Notes under the pieces: generated by a model
Told to the model about the DNA's origin: nothing
The model's input: the letters and a program-made list of their open reading frames with translations, nothing else
Databases searched by the model: none
Shown: in pieces, positions 44,004 to 52,657 of the stretch
How positions within the stretch are numbered: the first letter of the stretch is position 1
Layout of the letters: the number at the start of each line of letters is the position of its first letter
Assembly: GCA_050260515.1 (NCBI GenBank)
Contig: JBLNCI010000036.1
Location: 108,879-172,878, forward strand
DNA: 64,000 nucleotides
Origin: DATJIG01 sp050260515
GTDB taxonomy: Bacteria > Pseudomonadota > Alphaproteobacteria > SMXQ01
Reading direction: 5' to 3'
Position numbers and translations under genes: made by a program

Positions 44004-45767
44004 GTGGCGCGGGAACGCGGGCGCGATCCGGACACAGGCGCTCGGCCAGGCGCGGCCGACGTGGCCCTCGATAAGCTCCGCACATTCTGGTATCGCGGCC
44101 CGCTGCATCGCGCACTGATGCTGGTGGGCCGCGTGCCCGCCTCCATTCATGCCCAGGTGCAGGAGCCGTGGCCGGGCGATTCCGCCCACGGGCGCCTGCT
44201 CATCGACGGGCGCTTCGTCTGGAACGGCACCACGGCTCAGCTCGCGCGTCCGCGCGCGCCGGGCGGCCCGGCGGCGAGCTTCAACTGGGCGCCCACCGAG
44301 CTGCCGACCGAAGGCCGCGCCCATCTTCACGGCTTCACGTGGCTCCGCGATCTGCGCGCCACCGGCGGCGAGGCCGCCCGCGCCGCGGCGCGGGCACGGA
44401 TCGCCGACTGGATCGCGACGCAATCGGGATGGGCTTCGATCGCCTTCCGTCCGGACGTGATCGCGGCCCGCGTCGCCGCCTGGCTCGCCCACTACGAGTT
44501 CCTGGCCCTCGGCGGCGACCCCACGTTCGAGGCGAGCCTGCGCCAGAGCCTCGCGCGCCAGGCGCGGCATCTGTGGCTGATTCGCCTGATGCGCGCGCCG
44601 GCCGCCGCGCGCATCGACGCGCTCAAGGGGCTCATCTATGCCGAAGCGCTGCTGTTCGGCCCGGGCAAGCGATTGACCCAGGCGCTCGGGCGGCTCGAGA
44701 GCGAGCTCGGCAATCAGGTGCGTCCCGACGGCGGTCACGTCTCCCGCAGTCCGGAACGACAGCTCGCCGTTCTGCGCGACCTCATCGACATCCGGCTCGC
44801 ACTGCGGGCGGCCGCCGCCGACGTGCCGGAATCCCTGACCCAGGCGATCGACCGCATGGCTCCGATGCTGCGCTTCTTCCGCCATGGCGATGGGGCGCTC
44901 GCGCTGTTCAACGACAGCCATGAGGGCGAGTCGTGGCTCATCGACGTCGTGCTGACGCAGTCGGAGGCGCGCGGCAAGCCGCTGGGGTCGGCGCCGCACA
45001 CCGGCTTCGAGCGGGTGCAGGCGGGGCGCGCGATGCTGCTGCTCGACGCCGGCGCGCCCGAGCCCAGGGCCGCCGACTGCGCCTTCGCCGGGACGCTGTC
45101 GTTCGAATTCGGCGTCGGCAAGGAACGCCTGGTCGTGAACTGCGGCGCGGGTCCCGCCGAGGATCCGCGCTGGGGTGCCGCGCTGCGCGCGACCGCCGCC
45201 CATTCGACCCTGTCGCTCGCCGAGGCGAACTCGACCGAGATCGCGTTCACCCGCATGGGCGCGAAATACGGACGCCGCGTCCGCTCCGTCACCGGCACGC
45301 GCGACGAAGCCGACGGCGCAGTGTGGATCGAGCGCAGCCACAACGGCTACGCGTCGCGGTTCGGGTTCCTCCACAACCGCAAGCTCTACGTCGCCGCCGG
45401 CGGCGACGACGTGCGCGGCGAGGACACTCTCGCGGCCGCGCCCGATGTGCCGGCGCGCAAGCGGCGCAAGCCCCGGCCGTTCGCGATCCGCTTTCACCTT
45501 CATCCCGGCGTGCAGACCAGCATGCTGCAGGACGGCGGCGTGCTGTTGCGGCTGCCGTCGGGCATCGGCTGGCGCTTCGCCGCGCGCGGCGGCGCGATCC
45601 GCATCGACGAAAGCATCTACTTCGGCGCGGCGGTGCCGCGGCGGACGCGGCAGCTCGTGGTCGAAGGGACCACATCGTCCGAGGGAGCGCTGGTGAAGTG
45701 GGCGTTCCGACGCGTGCCCGAGCGCGGCACGGAACCGCAGAGCACGGCGGCCGGAGCCGACACATGA
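44004..45767 (+). CDS. Heparinase II/III-like protein
   Basis: A 587-residue protein starting at GTG. An alpha-helical N-terminal toroid (about 100-330) contains RPDVIAARVAAWL and NQVRPDGGHVSRSPERQL, the latter carrying the family Asn/His residues. A C-terminal beta-sandwich (about 360-570) has the heparinase II/III signature around AHSTLSLAEANSTEIA. There is no signal peptide, although the family is usually periplasmic. It may cleave an acidic polysaccharide by beta-elimination. The gene commonly lies beside rsmB, rpe and purH in Alphaproteobacteria. It overlaps the next start by 4 bp. Confidence 0.88.
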   Translation: MARERGRDPDTGARPGAADVALDKLRTFWYRGPLHRALMLVGRVPASIHAQVQEPWPGDSAHGRLLIDGRFVWNGTTAQLARPRAPGGPAASFNWAPTELPTEGRAHLHGFTWLRDLRATGGEAARAAARARIADWIATQSGWASIAFRPDVIAARVAAWLAHYEFLALGGDPTFEASLRQSLARQARHLWLIRLMRAPAAARIDALKGLIYAEALLFGPGKRLTQALGRLESELGNQVRPDGGHVSRSPERQLAVLRDLIDIRLALRAAAADVPESLTQAIDRMAPMLRFFRHGDGALALFNDSHEGESWLIDVVLTQSEARGKPLGSAPHTGFERVQAGRAMLLLDAGAPEPRAADCAFAGTLSFEFGVGKERLVVNCGAGPAEDPRWGAALRATAAHSTLSLAEANSTEIAFTRMGAKYGRRVRSVTGTRDEADGAVWIERSHNGYASRFGFLHNRKLYVAAGGDDVRGEDTLAAAPDVPARKRRKPRPFAIRFHLHPGVQTSMLQDGGVLLRLPSGIGWRFAARGGAIRIDESIYFGAAVPRRTRQLVVEGTTSSEGALVKWAFRRVPERGTEPQSTAAGADT

Positions 45768-46804
45768 CGCCCATCGAGCTGGCGGCGCTCGCCGCCGCGG
45801 TCGGTGCGGCGAGCTGGGGCGGCACCGCACTCGTGCTGCGCTACCTCGAACGTCGCGCCATCCTCGATCGTCCCAACGAGCGATCGAGTCATCGACGGCC
45901 GACACCGCGCGGCGGCGGCCTCGCCGTCGTGCCGGTGGCGCTCGCCGCGTGGGGCGGGCTCGGCGTGGCGAGCGGCGCCGAGCCGCTGTTCTGGATCGTC
46001 CTCGCGGCCGCCGCGGCGCTCGCCGCGGTGTCGTGGATCGACGACGTGCGCGGCCTCTCGCCCGCGCCGAGGCTTCTCAGCCACCTGCTCGCGATCGCCG
46101 CCGTGCTGGCGTCGATGCCGAGCGACTGGACGATCTTCCAGGGGCTGATTCCGCCCGCGCTCGACCGTGTCGCGGCCGGTCTCCTCTGGGTGTGGTTCGT
46201 CAACCTCTACAACTTCATGGACGGCATCGACGGCATCACCTCGACCGAGACCGCGTCGATCGGCATCGGCGCGGCGGTCGTCGCGGCGCTCGCCGGCGGG
46301 ATTGTGGTCGCCGGAGTCGGCGTCGCCCCCCTCGGCATCGCGCTCGCGGCGACGGCGGGTGGATTCCTGATGCTGAACTGGCATCCCGCCCGGATCTTCC
46401 TCGGCGACGTCGGCAGCGTGCCGCTGGGCTTCCTCTGCGGCTGGCTGTTGATCGCGCTGGCGGCGGCGGGGCACTGGCCCGCGGCGCTGATCCTTCCCGC
46501 CTACTATTGGGCCGACGCGACGATCACCCTCGCCCGACGCGCCGCGCGTCTGCAGCCGGTCTGGCAGGCCCACCGCGAGCACGCCTACCAAAAGGCCGTC
46601 GCGGCCGGCACGCCCCACGACCGGGTGGTCCTGCGGATTGCCGCGCTCAATCTCGTTCTGATCGTCCTCGCCGCCGCCGCGTCGCCGTGGCCCGAAGCCG
46701 CGCTCGCGCTCTCGACGATCGCCACCGCATGGCTGCTGCGCCGCCTCGCCCGGGGCGCCCCCGCCGCCGCGCGCACCGGCGCGCCGGACGCGGATTGCGC
46801 CTGA
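45764..46804 (+). CDS. WecA/MraY-family glycosyltransferase (undecaprenyl-phosphate sugar-phosphate transferase)
   Basis: A 346-residue inner-membrane protein with about ten helices. Family motifs are RPNERSSHRRPTPRGGGLAV near the N-terminus, the SWIDDVRGLSP Asp pair (Mg/catalytic), NFMDGIDGITSTE, FLGDVGSVPLGF and the HREHAYQKAV histidine motif. It transfers a sugar 1-phosphate to undecaprenyl phosphate to start a surface glycan. The start overlaps the heparinase stop (ATGA). With the next gene it forms a polysaccharide-initiating pair. Confidence 0.92.
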   Translation: MTPIELAALAAAVGAASWGGTALVLRYLERRAILDRPNERSSHRRPTPRGGGLAVVPVALAAWGGLGVASGAEPLFWIVLAAAAALAAVSWIDDVRGLSPAPRLLSHLLAIAAVLASMPSDWTIFQGLIPPALDRVAAGLLWVWFVNLYNFMDGIDGITSTETASIGIGAAVVAALAGGIVVAGVGVAPLGIALAATAGGFLMLNWHPARIFLGDVGSVPLGFLCGWLLIALAAAGHWPAALILPAYYWADATITLARRAARLQPVWQAHREHAYQKAVAAGTPHDRVVLRIAALNLVLIVLAAAASPWPEAALALSTIATAWLLRRLARGAPAAARTGAPDADCA

Positions 46805-46855
46805 TCGCTCGATCCCGGAAAATGCCCCCGCAGCCGACCTGAACGAGATCCCCAG

Positions 46856-48790
46856 TTGAGTCCCTTGAAAGATTTCTCCGCGCGCACGCTGGTGCGCAGC
46901 TTCTCCGCGCTGGCCTTCGACGGGGTCATGGCGGCGGCGTCGTTCCTGCTCTCGCTGTGGCTGCGCCTCGGCGTCAGCCCCTACAACTACTCGCCCGACC
47001 TGGTGACCATCGGCACGCCGGTCTTCGTCGCGGTCGCGCTGCCGGTGCTGATCGGCTTCCGGCTGCCGCAGCGCGTGTGGCGGTTCACGTCGATCGAGGA
47101 CATCTTCGCGATCGTCCGCGCGGTGACGCTGATCATCCTCGTGTTCGTGCTGGTGCTGTTCTGGGCGACGCGTCTCGAGCTGATGCCGCGCTCGTCGCTG
47201 GTCATCAACTGGTTCGTGCTGATCGCGCTGCTCGGAGCGCCACGCGTCCTGTTCCGCATCTACAAGGACCGTGGCCTGTCGGGGCTCGCGTGGCGGCGCC
47301 AAGACGACGACCGCATCCCGGTGGCGCTCATCGGCGTCACCCATGTCGCCGAGAACTTCATCCGCGCCATGGAGACCGGCCGCGGCGGCGAGTACCGCGT
47401 GGTCGGCATCATCGACGAGCGCGGCGACCGCATCGGGCGCCAGATCCGGAGCTGCCAGGTCGTCGGCAGCCTCGAGTCACTCGAGGACACCGTCGAGCGG
47501 CTCGACGGTCGCGGCGACCGGCCGCAGCGGCTGCTGATCGCCGAGGAGAACATCGCCGGCCCCGCGCTGCGGAGCCTCGTCGATCGCGCCGACGCGCTCG
47601 GCATCTCGATCGCCCGGCTGCCCCGCCCGACCGACTTCAAGAGCGGCATCGCCGAGGGCACGGAGCTCCGGCCGATCGCGATCGAGGACCTCCTCGGCCG
47701 CCCGCAGACGGTGCTCGACCGCGCGCGGATGCAGGCGATGATCGCGGGCAAACGCGTGCTGGTCACCGGCGCCGGTGGCACCATCGGCAGCGAGCTCACG
47801 CGGCAGATCGCGGCCTACGGGCCCGCCCGCCTCGCCTTGGTCGACGCGTCCGAGTTCGCCCTCTACACCATCGACATGGAGATCGGCGAGCGTCACGCCG
47901 ACCTGCCCAAGGCCGCCATCCTCGCCGATGTGCGTGACCGCGACCGCATCCGCCGCATCGTCGCCGAGGAGCGGCCCGAGCTCGTGTTCCACGCCGCGGC
48001 GCTGAAGCACGTGCCGATGGTGGAGACCCATCCGCTCGAGGGGCTGCTCACCAATGCGCTCGGGACCCGCAACATCGCCGATGCCTGCCGCGCCAACGCC
48101 GTCGGCGCGATGGTGATGATCTCGACCGACAAGGCGGTCAATCCGTCGTCGCTGATGGGAGCGACGAAGCGCCTCGCCGAGTCCTACTGCCAGGCGCTCA
48201 ACATCGCCCGCGGCGCGCGCGCGGGCACCCGGTTCGTCACCGTCCGCTTCGGCAATGTCCTGGGGTCGACGGGCTCCGTCGTGCCGCTGTTCGAGCGACA
48301 GCTCAAGGCGGGCGGACCGCTGACCGTCACCCATCCGGACGTGAAGCGCTACTTCATGACCGTGCGCGAGGCCGTCGAGCTGGTTCTGGAGGCGAGCGTC
48401 CTCGGCATCGAGGCTGCGGCCGAGGACGCCGACGGGCGGCTGTTCGTCCTCGACATGGGAGAGCCGATCCGGATCATGGACCTCGCCCGCCAGATGATCC
48501 GGCTCGCGGGCCTGCGCCCGGAGCGCGATATCGCCATCAAGATCACCGGGCTGCGACCCGGCGAGAAGCTCACCGAGGAGCTGTTCCACTCGGGCGAGCC
48601 GCTCGAGCCGACCCGCTACGGCGGCATTCTCGTCGCCCGCCCGCGCACCACCGACCTCGCCCGCCTCGAATCCGGCCTCGCCGCGCTGGAAGCGCAGGCG
48701 CGGGGCGGCGACCGCGACGGCGCGCTCGCCTTGCTCGCCGAGTTCGTTCCCGAATATGCTGCGCCCGCGCCGGCGACCGCCAGCGCCTAA
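46856..48790 (+). CDS. CapD/WbpM/FlaA1-like UDP-sugar 4,6-dehydratase, membrane-anchored
   Basis: A 644-residue protein starting at TTG (ACGAGAT upstream). Four helices (about 15-38, 50-68, 86-105 and 115-128) are followed by a CoA-binding-like Rossmann domain (about 150-270) and a short-chain dehydrogenase domain: GAGGTIGSE from about 305, DVRDRDRI, FHAAALKHVPMVE and STDKAVNPSSLMGATKRLAE, with the Met-Lys variant usual in this family. It converts UDP-GlcNAc-type substrates to 4-keto-6-deoxy sugars for the first sugar of surface polysaccharides, matching the upstream WecA-like enzyme. Confidence 0.93.
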   Translation: MSPLKDFSARTLVRSFSALAFDGVMAAASFLLSLWLRLGVSPYNYSPDLVTIGTPVFVAVALPVLIGFRLPQRVWRFTSIEDIFAIVRAVTLIILVFVLVLFWATRLELMPRSSLVINWFVLIALLGAPRVLFRIYKDRGLSGLAWRRQDDDRIPVALIGVTHVAENFIRAMETGRGGEYRVVGIIDERGDRIGRQIRSCQVVGSLESLEDTVERLDGRGDRPQRLLIAEENIAGPALRSLVDRADALGISIARLPRPTDFKSGIAEGTELRPIAIEDLLGRPQTVLDRARMQAMIAGKRVLVTGAGGTIGSELTRQIAAYGPARLALVDASEFALYTIDMEIGERHADLPKAAILADVRDRDRIRRIVAEERPELVFHAAALKHVPMVETHPLEGLLTNALGTRNIADACRANAVGAMVMISTDKAVNPSSLMGATKRLAESYCQALNIARGARAGTRFVTVRFGNVLGSTGSVVPLFERQLKAGGPLTVTHPDVKRYFMTVREAVELVLEASVLGIEAAAEDADGRLFVLDMGEPIRIMDLARQMIRLAGLRPERDIAIKITGLRPGEKLTEELFHSGEPLEPTRYGGILVARPRTTDLARLESGLAALEAQARGGDRDGALALLAEFVPEYAAPAPATASA

Positions 48791-48812
48791 CCTCCGCCCC
48801 CCACGGACGATC

Positions 48813-50399
48813 ATGACCGACGCACCGACTCCGATTCGCCGCGCGCTTCTCTCCGTTTCCGACAAGACCGGACTGGTCGATTTCGCCCAGACGCTGGCCA
48901 AGCGCGGAGTGGCGCTGCTGTCGACGGGCGGCACCGCCAAGGCGCTGCGCGACGCGGGCCTCAAGGTCACCGACGTCGCCGAGGTGACGAAGTTCCCCGA
49001 GATGATGGATGGCCGCGTCAAGACGCTGCACCCGGCGATCCACGGCGGCATCCTCGCGCGGCGCGACAACGCCGAAGACAAAAAGGCGATGGCCGCCCAC
49101 GGCATCGAGCCGATCGACCTCGTCGTCATCAACCTCTACCCGTTCGAGGCGACGGTCGAGCGCGGCGCCGCGTTCGAGGATTGCGTCGAGAACATCGACA
49201 TCGGCGGGCCGGCGCTGATCCGCGCGGCTGCCAAGAACCACGCGTTCGTCACCGTCGTCACCGATGCGTCCGACTACGCGGCGGTGCTCGCCGACATGGA
49301 GGCCAACGGCGGCGCCGTGGGCGGGAACTTGCGTCGCAAGCTCGCCGGGCGCGCCTACCAGCGCACCGCCGCCTACGACGCGGCGATCGGCGGCTGGTTC
49401 GCCGGACTCGAGCGCGAGACCTTCACGCCTAACATCTCGTTCTCCGGTCGGGTGCAGGAAGTGCTGCGCTACGGCGAGAACCCCCATCAGCAGGCGGCGC
49501 TCTACATCGATCGCCTGCATCCGCGGCCGGGCGTCGCGACGGCGAAGCAGCTTCAGGGCAAGGAGCTGTCGTTCAACAACCTGAACGACACCGATGCCGC
49601 CTACGAATGCGTTGCCGAGTTCGATCAGACGGCAATCGCCATCATCAAGCACGCCAATCCGTGCGGCGTCGCGCTCGGCTCGTCGCTGAAGGACGCGTAT
49701 CTCAAGGCGCTCGCCTGCGATCCCGTCTCGGCGTTCGGCGGGATCATCGCCGCCAACCGCACGCTCGACGCCGACACCGCGGCGGAGATCGCCAAGCTGT
49801 TCGTCGAGGTGGTGATCGCGCCGGACTACGCGCCGGGCGCGCTCGAGATCCTCGGCAAGAAGAAGAACGTCCGCGTTCTCGCCGCGGGCGGTCTGCCCGA
49901 TCCGGCAGCGACCGGGCTCCAGGTCCGTTCGCTCGCGGGCGGCTATCTCGTCCAGACCCGGGATTCGGGGCGGATCGCCGCCGCCGACCTCAAGGTCGTC
50001 ACCAAGCGCAAGCCGTCGGACGCCGAGCTCGCCGACCTGCTGTTCGCGTTCCGCGTCGGCAAGCACGTCAAGTCCAACGCCATCGTCTACGCCAAGGGCG
50101 GCGCCACCGTCGGCGTCGGCGCCGGGCAGATGAGCCGCGTCGATTCCTCGCGCATCGCCGCGTGGAAGGCCGAGGAGGCGGCGAAGGCCGCGGGCGAGAC
50201 CCAGAGCCGCGCCAAGGGCTCGGTGGTCGCATCGGACGCCTTCTTCCCGTTCGCCGACGGCCTGCTCGCGGCAGCCGCCGCGGGCGCTACCGCCGTGATC
50301 CAGCCGGGCGGCTCGATCCGCGACGACGAGGTGATCAAGGCCGCCGACGACGCCGGGCTCGCGATGGTCTTCACCGGGATGCGCCACTTCCGGCACTGA
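48813..50399 (+). CDS. purH: Bifunctional AICAR transformylase/IMP cyclohydrolase
   Basis: A 528-residue cytoplasmic enzyme for the last two steps of IMP synthesis. The N-terminal cyclohydrolase domain has LLSVSDKTGLVDFAQ, LSTGGTAKALRDAG and GRVKTLHPAIHGGILARR. The C-terminal transformylase has RYGENPHQQAALY, IKHANPCGVALG and SDAFFPFADGLLAAAAAGA. ATG 48813 gives the conserved start. The transformylase uses 10-formyl-tetrahydrofolate, the product of FolD encoded earlier. Confidence 0.97.
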   Translation: MTDAPTPIRRALLSVSDKTGLVDFAQTLAKRGVALLSTGGTAKALRDAGLKVTDVAEVTKFPEMMDGRVKTLHPAIHGGILARRDNAEDKKAMAAHGIEPIDLVVINLYPFEATVERGAAFEDCVENIDIGGPALIRAAAKNHAFVTVVTDASDYAAVLADMEANGGAVGGNLRRKLAGRAYQRTAAYDAAIGGWFAGLERETFTPNISFSGRVQEVLRYGENPHQQAALYIDRLHPRPGVATAKQLQGKELSFNNLNDTDAAYECVAEFDQTAIAIIKHANPCGVALGSSLKDAYLKALACDPVSAFGGIIAANRTLDADTAAEIAKLFVEVVIAPDYAPGALEILGKKKNVRVLAAGGLPDPAATGLQVRSLAGGYLVQTRDSGRIAAADLKVVTKRKPSDAELADLLFAFRVGKHVKSNAIVYAKGGATVGVGAGQMSRVDSSRIAAWKAEEAAKAAGETQSRAKGSVVASDAFFPFADGLLAAAAAGATAVIQPGGSIRDDEVIKAADDAGLAMVFTGMRHFRH

Positions 50400-50496
50400 G
50401 CGGGCTCCCGAATCCCTGCGGAGAACGCGTTCCGTCGCGAAGCCGTGAACGGCGCCGCGCCGGCCCTTAAGCCGTTCTTTACGGGGCCGGGCGACC

Positions 50497-52389
50497 ATGC
50501 CGACCATGGATACCGCCGCCTGCGATGAGGCGCCGGCGCTCGGCCGCCGCGCCGCCCTCGGCTTTCTGCACTCGCGCACGGGCAAGAGCTTCCTCGGCTT
50601 CGTCGTGCTGTGCCTGCTGCTGTCCATGGCGGTGGGATTCGGCTTCTACCGTTCGAGCGTGCGCTGGTTCCAGACCACCACCGGGCAGCAGGCCTCGGTG
50701 GTGCTCGGGCTCGTCGACGCCTTCGTCGCGACTTACAGCAAGGAGCGCAGCGGCGATTCGGCGATCCCGTCGACGTTCCGCGCCCACGCCATCGCGCGCT
50801 ACAATCGCGGCCGGAGCTCGGACGACGCTTTCCAGCTCGACTGGGTCGGCGTCGCCGGCCGCCAGATCGCGACCGCGCCGAGCGACCCGCTGACCGCCGA
50901 GGTCCTCCGTCGCTTCTCGCGAGTCCCCGACCCTGCTCCCGAAACCGCTCTGGTGCGCATCGGCGACGAGACGCTGCTGCGGGCGATCTATCCGTCGATC
51001 GCCAACCACCAGTCGTGCGTCGACTGCCACAATCAGTACGCCCAGGGACGATGGGAGTGGAAGCTCGGCGACGTCCTCGGCGCGTTCGTGGTCAGCATCC
51101 GCGCCGACGCGTTCCTGCGCCGCGCGACCTTCGAGTCGCTCGCGATCGGCGCGTTCGTGTTCGCGAGCTCGGCCGGTATCGGCCTGTTCTTCTCGTGGTC
51201 GCAATACCTCTACATGGTCCGCCGATCGGCGGTCGAGACCCGCATCCGCGCCAGCGAGCAGCGCATCCAGGACTACGCCGACACCGCCTCGGACTGGTAC
51301 TGGCAGACCGGCTCCGACCATGCCTGCACCTACGTGAGCGATCGCATCCGCGCGTTCAACATTTCGCCCGAGCAGTGGCTCGGCAAGACGCCGCCCGACA
51401 TCGCGACCGATGTTCGCGAGAACGTCGCCGGCTGGCGCGCGCACCTCGAGGCGATCGAGCGGCACGAGCCGTTCCGCGACTTCACCTTCCGCACCACCCA
51501 CGACGACGGATCGGTGTGCTTCGTCACCGTCAGCGGCAAGGCCTACTTCAGCGACTCCGGCGTCTTCCTCGGCTACCGCGGCAGCGCCCGCGACGTCACC
51601 GCGGCGATCCTCGCCGACCAGGAGCTGCGCCAGGCCAAGATGGAGGCCGAGCTCGCCAACATCAGCAAGTCGCAGTTCCTCGCCACGATGAGCCACGAGC
51701 TGCGCACGCCGCTGAACGCGATCCTCGGCTTCTCGGAACTGATCGCCCAGCAGTCGCTTGGCGCGGTCGGGCACCCCAAGTACCGCGACTACGCGCAGGA
51801 CATCCACGATTCGGGCCAGCACCTGCTGGCGATCATCAACGACATCCTCGACATGTCGAAGATCGAGGCGGGCCAGCTCACGCTTCGCGAGGACGTCATC
51901 GACGTCGCCACGGTGGCCGAGACCTGCCGCCGCTTCATCCAGCAGCGCGCCGACGACGCCGGGGTCATGGTGGCGACGGATGTCGTCGCGGGCCTGCCGG
52001 GGCTCAGGGGCGACGAACTCCGGGTCAAGCAGGTGGTGCTGAACCTGCTGTCGAACGCGGTGAAATTCACGCCACGCGGCGGTCACGTCACGCTGAGCGC
52101 CGGGATTCACGCGCTCGGCGGCATCGCCGTGACGGTGACCGACACCGGCATCGGCATGTCGCCGGAGGAAATCGACATCGCGCTGAAGGCGTTCCACCAG
52201 GTCGACAACTCGCTGCAGCGGAGCCACGAAGGCACCGGCCTCGGCCTGCCGCTCGCCAAGAACCTGGTCGAGCTCCACGGCGGGCGCCTGATCGTCGACA
52301 GCACGCCGGGGGCCGGAACCAAGGTCAGCGCGGTATTTCCGGCAACCCGCCTGCACCGACCGCCGGCGGCCAGCGCCCGCATCGCCTGA
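50497..52389 (+). CDS. Membrane sensor histidine kinase with CxxCH haem-motif sensor and PAS domain
   Basis: A 630-residue protein. Helices at about 32-50 and 212-236 frame a periplasmic DUF3365 (Tll0287-like) domain carrying SCVDCHNQY (C174, C177, H178), a c-type haem attachment motif. A PAS domain (about 255-375) follows, then HisKA with H400 in MSHELRTPLNAILGF, and HATPase (NLLSNAVKFTPRG, DTGIGMSPEE, EGTGLGLPLAK). It likely senses redox, oxygen or nitric oxide through haem. No response regulator is adjacent, so it is an orphan here. Confidence 0.92.
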   Translation: MPTMDTAACDEAPALGRRAALGFLHSRTGKSFLGFVVLCLLLSMAVGFGFYRSSVRWFQTTTGQQASVVLGLVDAFVATYSKERSGDSAIPSTFRAHAIARYNRGRSSDDAFQLDWVGVAGRQIATAPSDPLTAEVLRRFSRVPDPAPETALVRIGDETLLRAIYPSIANHQSCVDCHNQYAQGRWEWKLGDVLGAFVVSIRADAFLRRATFESLAIGAFVFASSAGIGLFFSWSQYLYMVRRSAVETRIRASEQRIQDYADTASDWYWQTGSDHACTYVSDRIRAFNISPEQWLGKTPPDIATDVRENVAGWRAHLEAIERHEPFRDFTFRTTHDDGSVCFVTVSGKAYFSDSGVFLGYRGSARDVTAAILADQELRQAKMEAELANISKSQFLATMSHELRTPLNAILGFSELIAQQSLGAVGHPKYRDYAQDIHDSGQHLLAIINDILDMSKIEAGQLTLREDVIDVATVAETCRRFIQQRADDAGVMVATDVVAGLPGLRGDELRVKQVVLNLLSNAVKFTPRGGHVTLSAGIHALGGIAVTVTDTGIGMSPEEIDIALKAFHQVDNSLQRSHEGTGLGLPLAKNLVELHGGRLIVDSTPGAGTKVSAVFPATRLHRPPAASARIA

Positions 52390-52398
52390 GGCGCCGCG

Positions 52399-52412
52399 TT
52401 GATCTGAATCAA
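52399..52412 (+). promoter_or_regulatory. FNR/FixK-type binding site
   Basis: TTGATCTGAATCAA is a perfect inverted repeat TTGAT-N4-ATCAA, the consensus for FNR/FixK regulators. Its last base is 62 bp before the start of a small membrane-protein gene, a usual distance for activation (with the transcript start near 52445). Confidence 0.85.
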
Positions 52413-52474
52413 AGCTCCCGCGCGGCCGCGGCGCGAGCCTTCGCCCAGGATCCATCCAGCAAGGGAGCTGTCCG

Positions 52475-52657
52475 ATGTCCGTCGGCGAAACCGCCTATCT
52501 CGCGTTCGTGCTTGGCGCCTTTGTCGTGTTCATGCTGGTCCTCGCGTACGCGACGGTGCGCACCGAGGGTGCCCCGGCGTGGTTCGCCGCGAAGGGCGAC
52601 CGGACTACGCGTGCCGCCGCGGGTCCGGGACCCGCAGGAGCAGCGCGAGTCCAGTGA
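52475..52657 (+). CDS. Small membrane protein behind an FNR/FixK box
   Basis: A 60-residue protein starting at ATG after AAGGGAG. One hydrophobic helix (about 7-27, AYLAFVLGAFVVFMLVLAYAT) is followed by a polar Arg/Ala/Gly/Pro tail. I do not recognise the family. The perfect FNR/FixK-like dyad upstream and the good ribosome site argue that it is real and induced at low oxygen. The 3' end overlaps the convergent MFS gene by 53 bp. Confidence 0.75.
   Translation: MSVGETAYLAFVLGAFVVFMLVLAYATVRTEGAPAWFAAKGDRTTRAAAGPGPAGAARVQ

Noticed and set aside
40957..44115. A 1052-codon open frame on the minus strand
   Set aside because: It is the shadow of htpX, rsmB and rpe. Its product is Arg/Asp/His-rich low complexity with no family motifs, as expected for antisense frames in GC-rich DNA.
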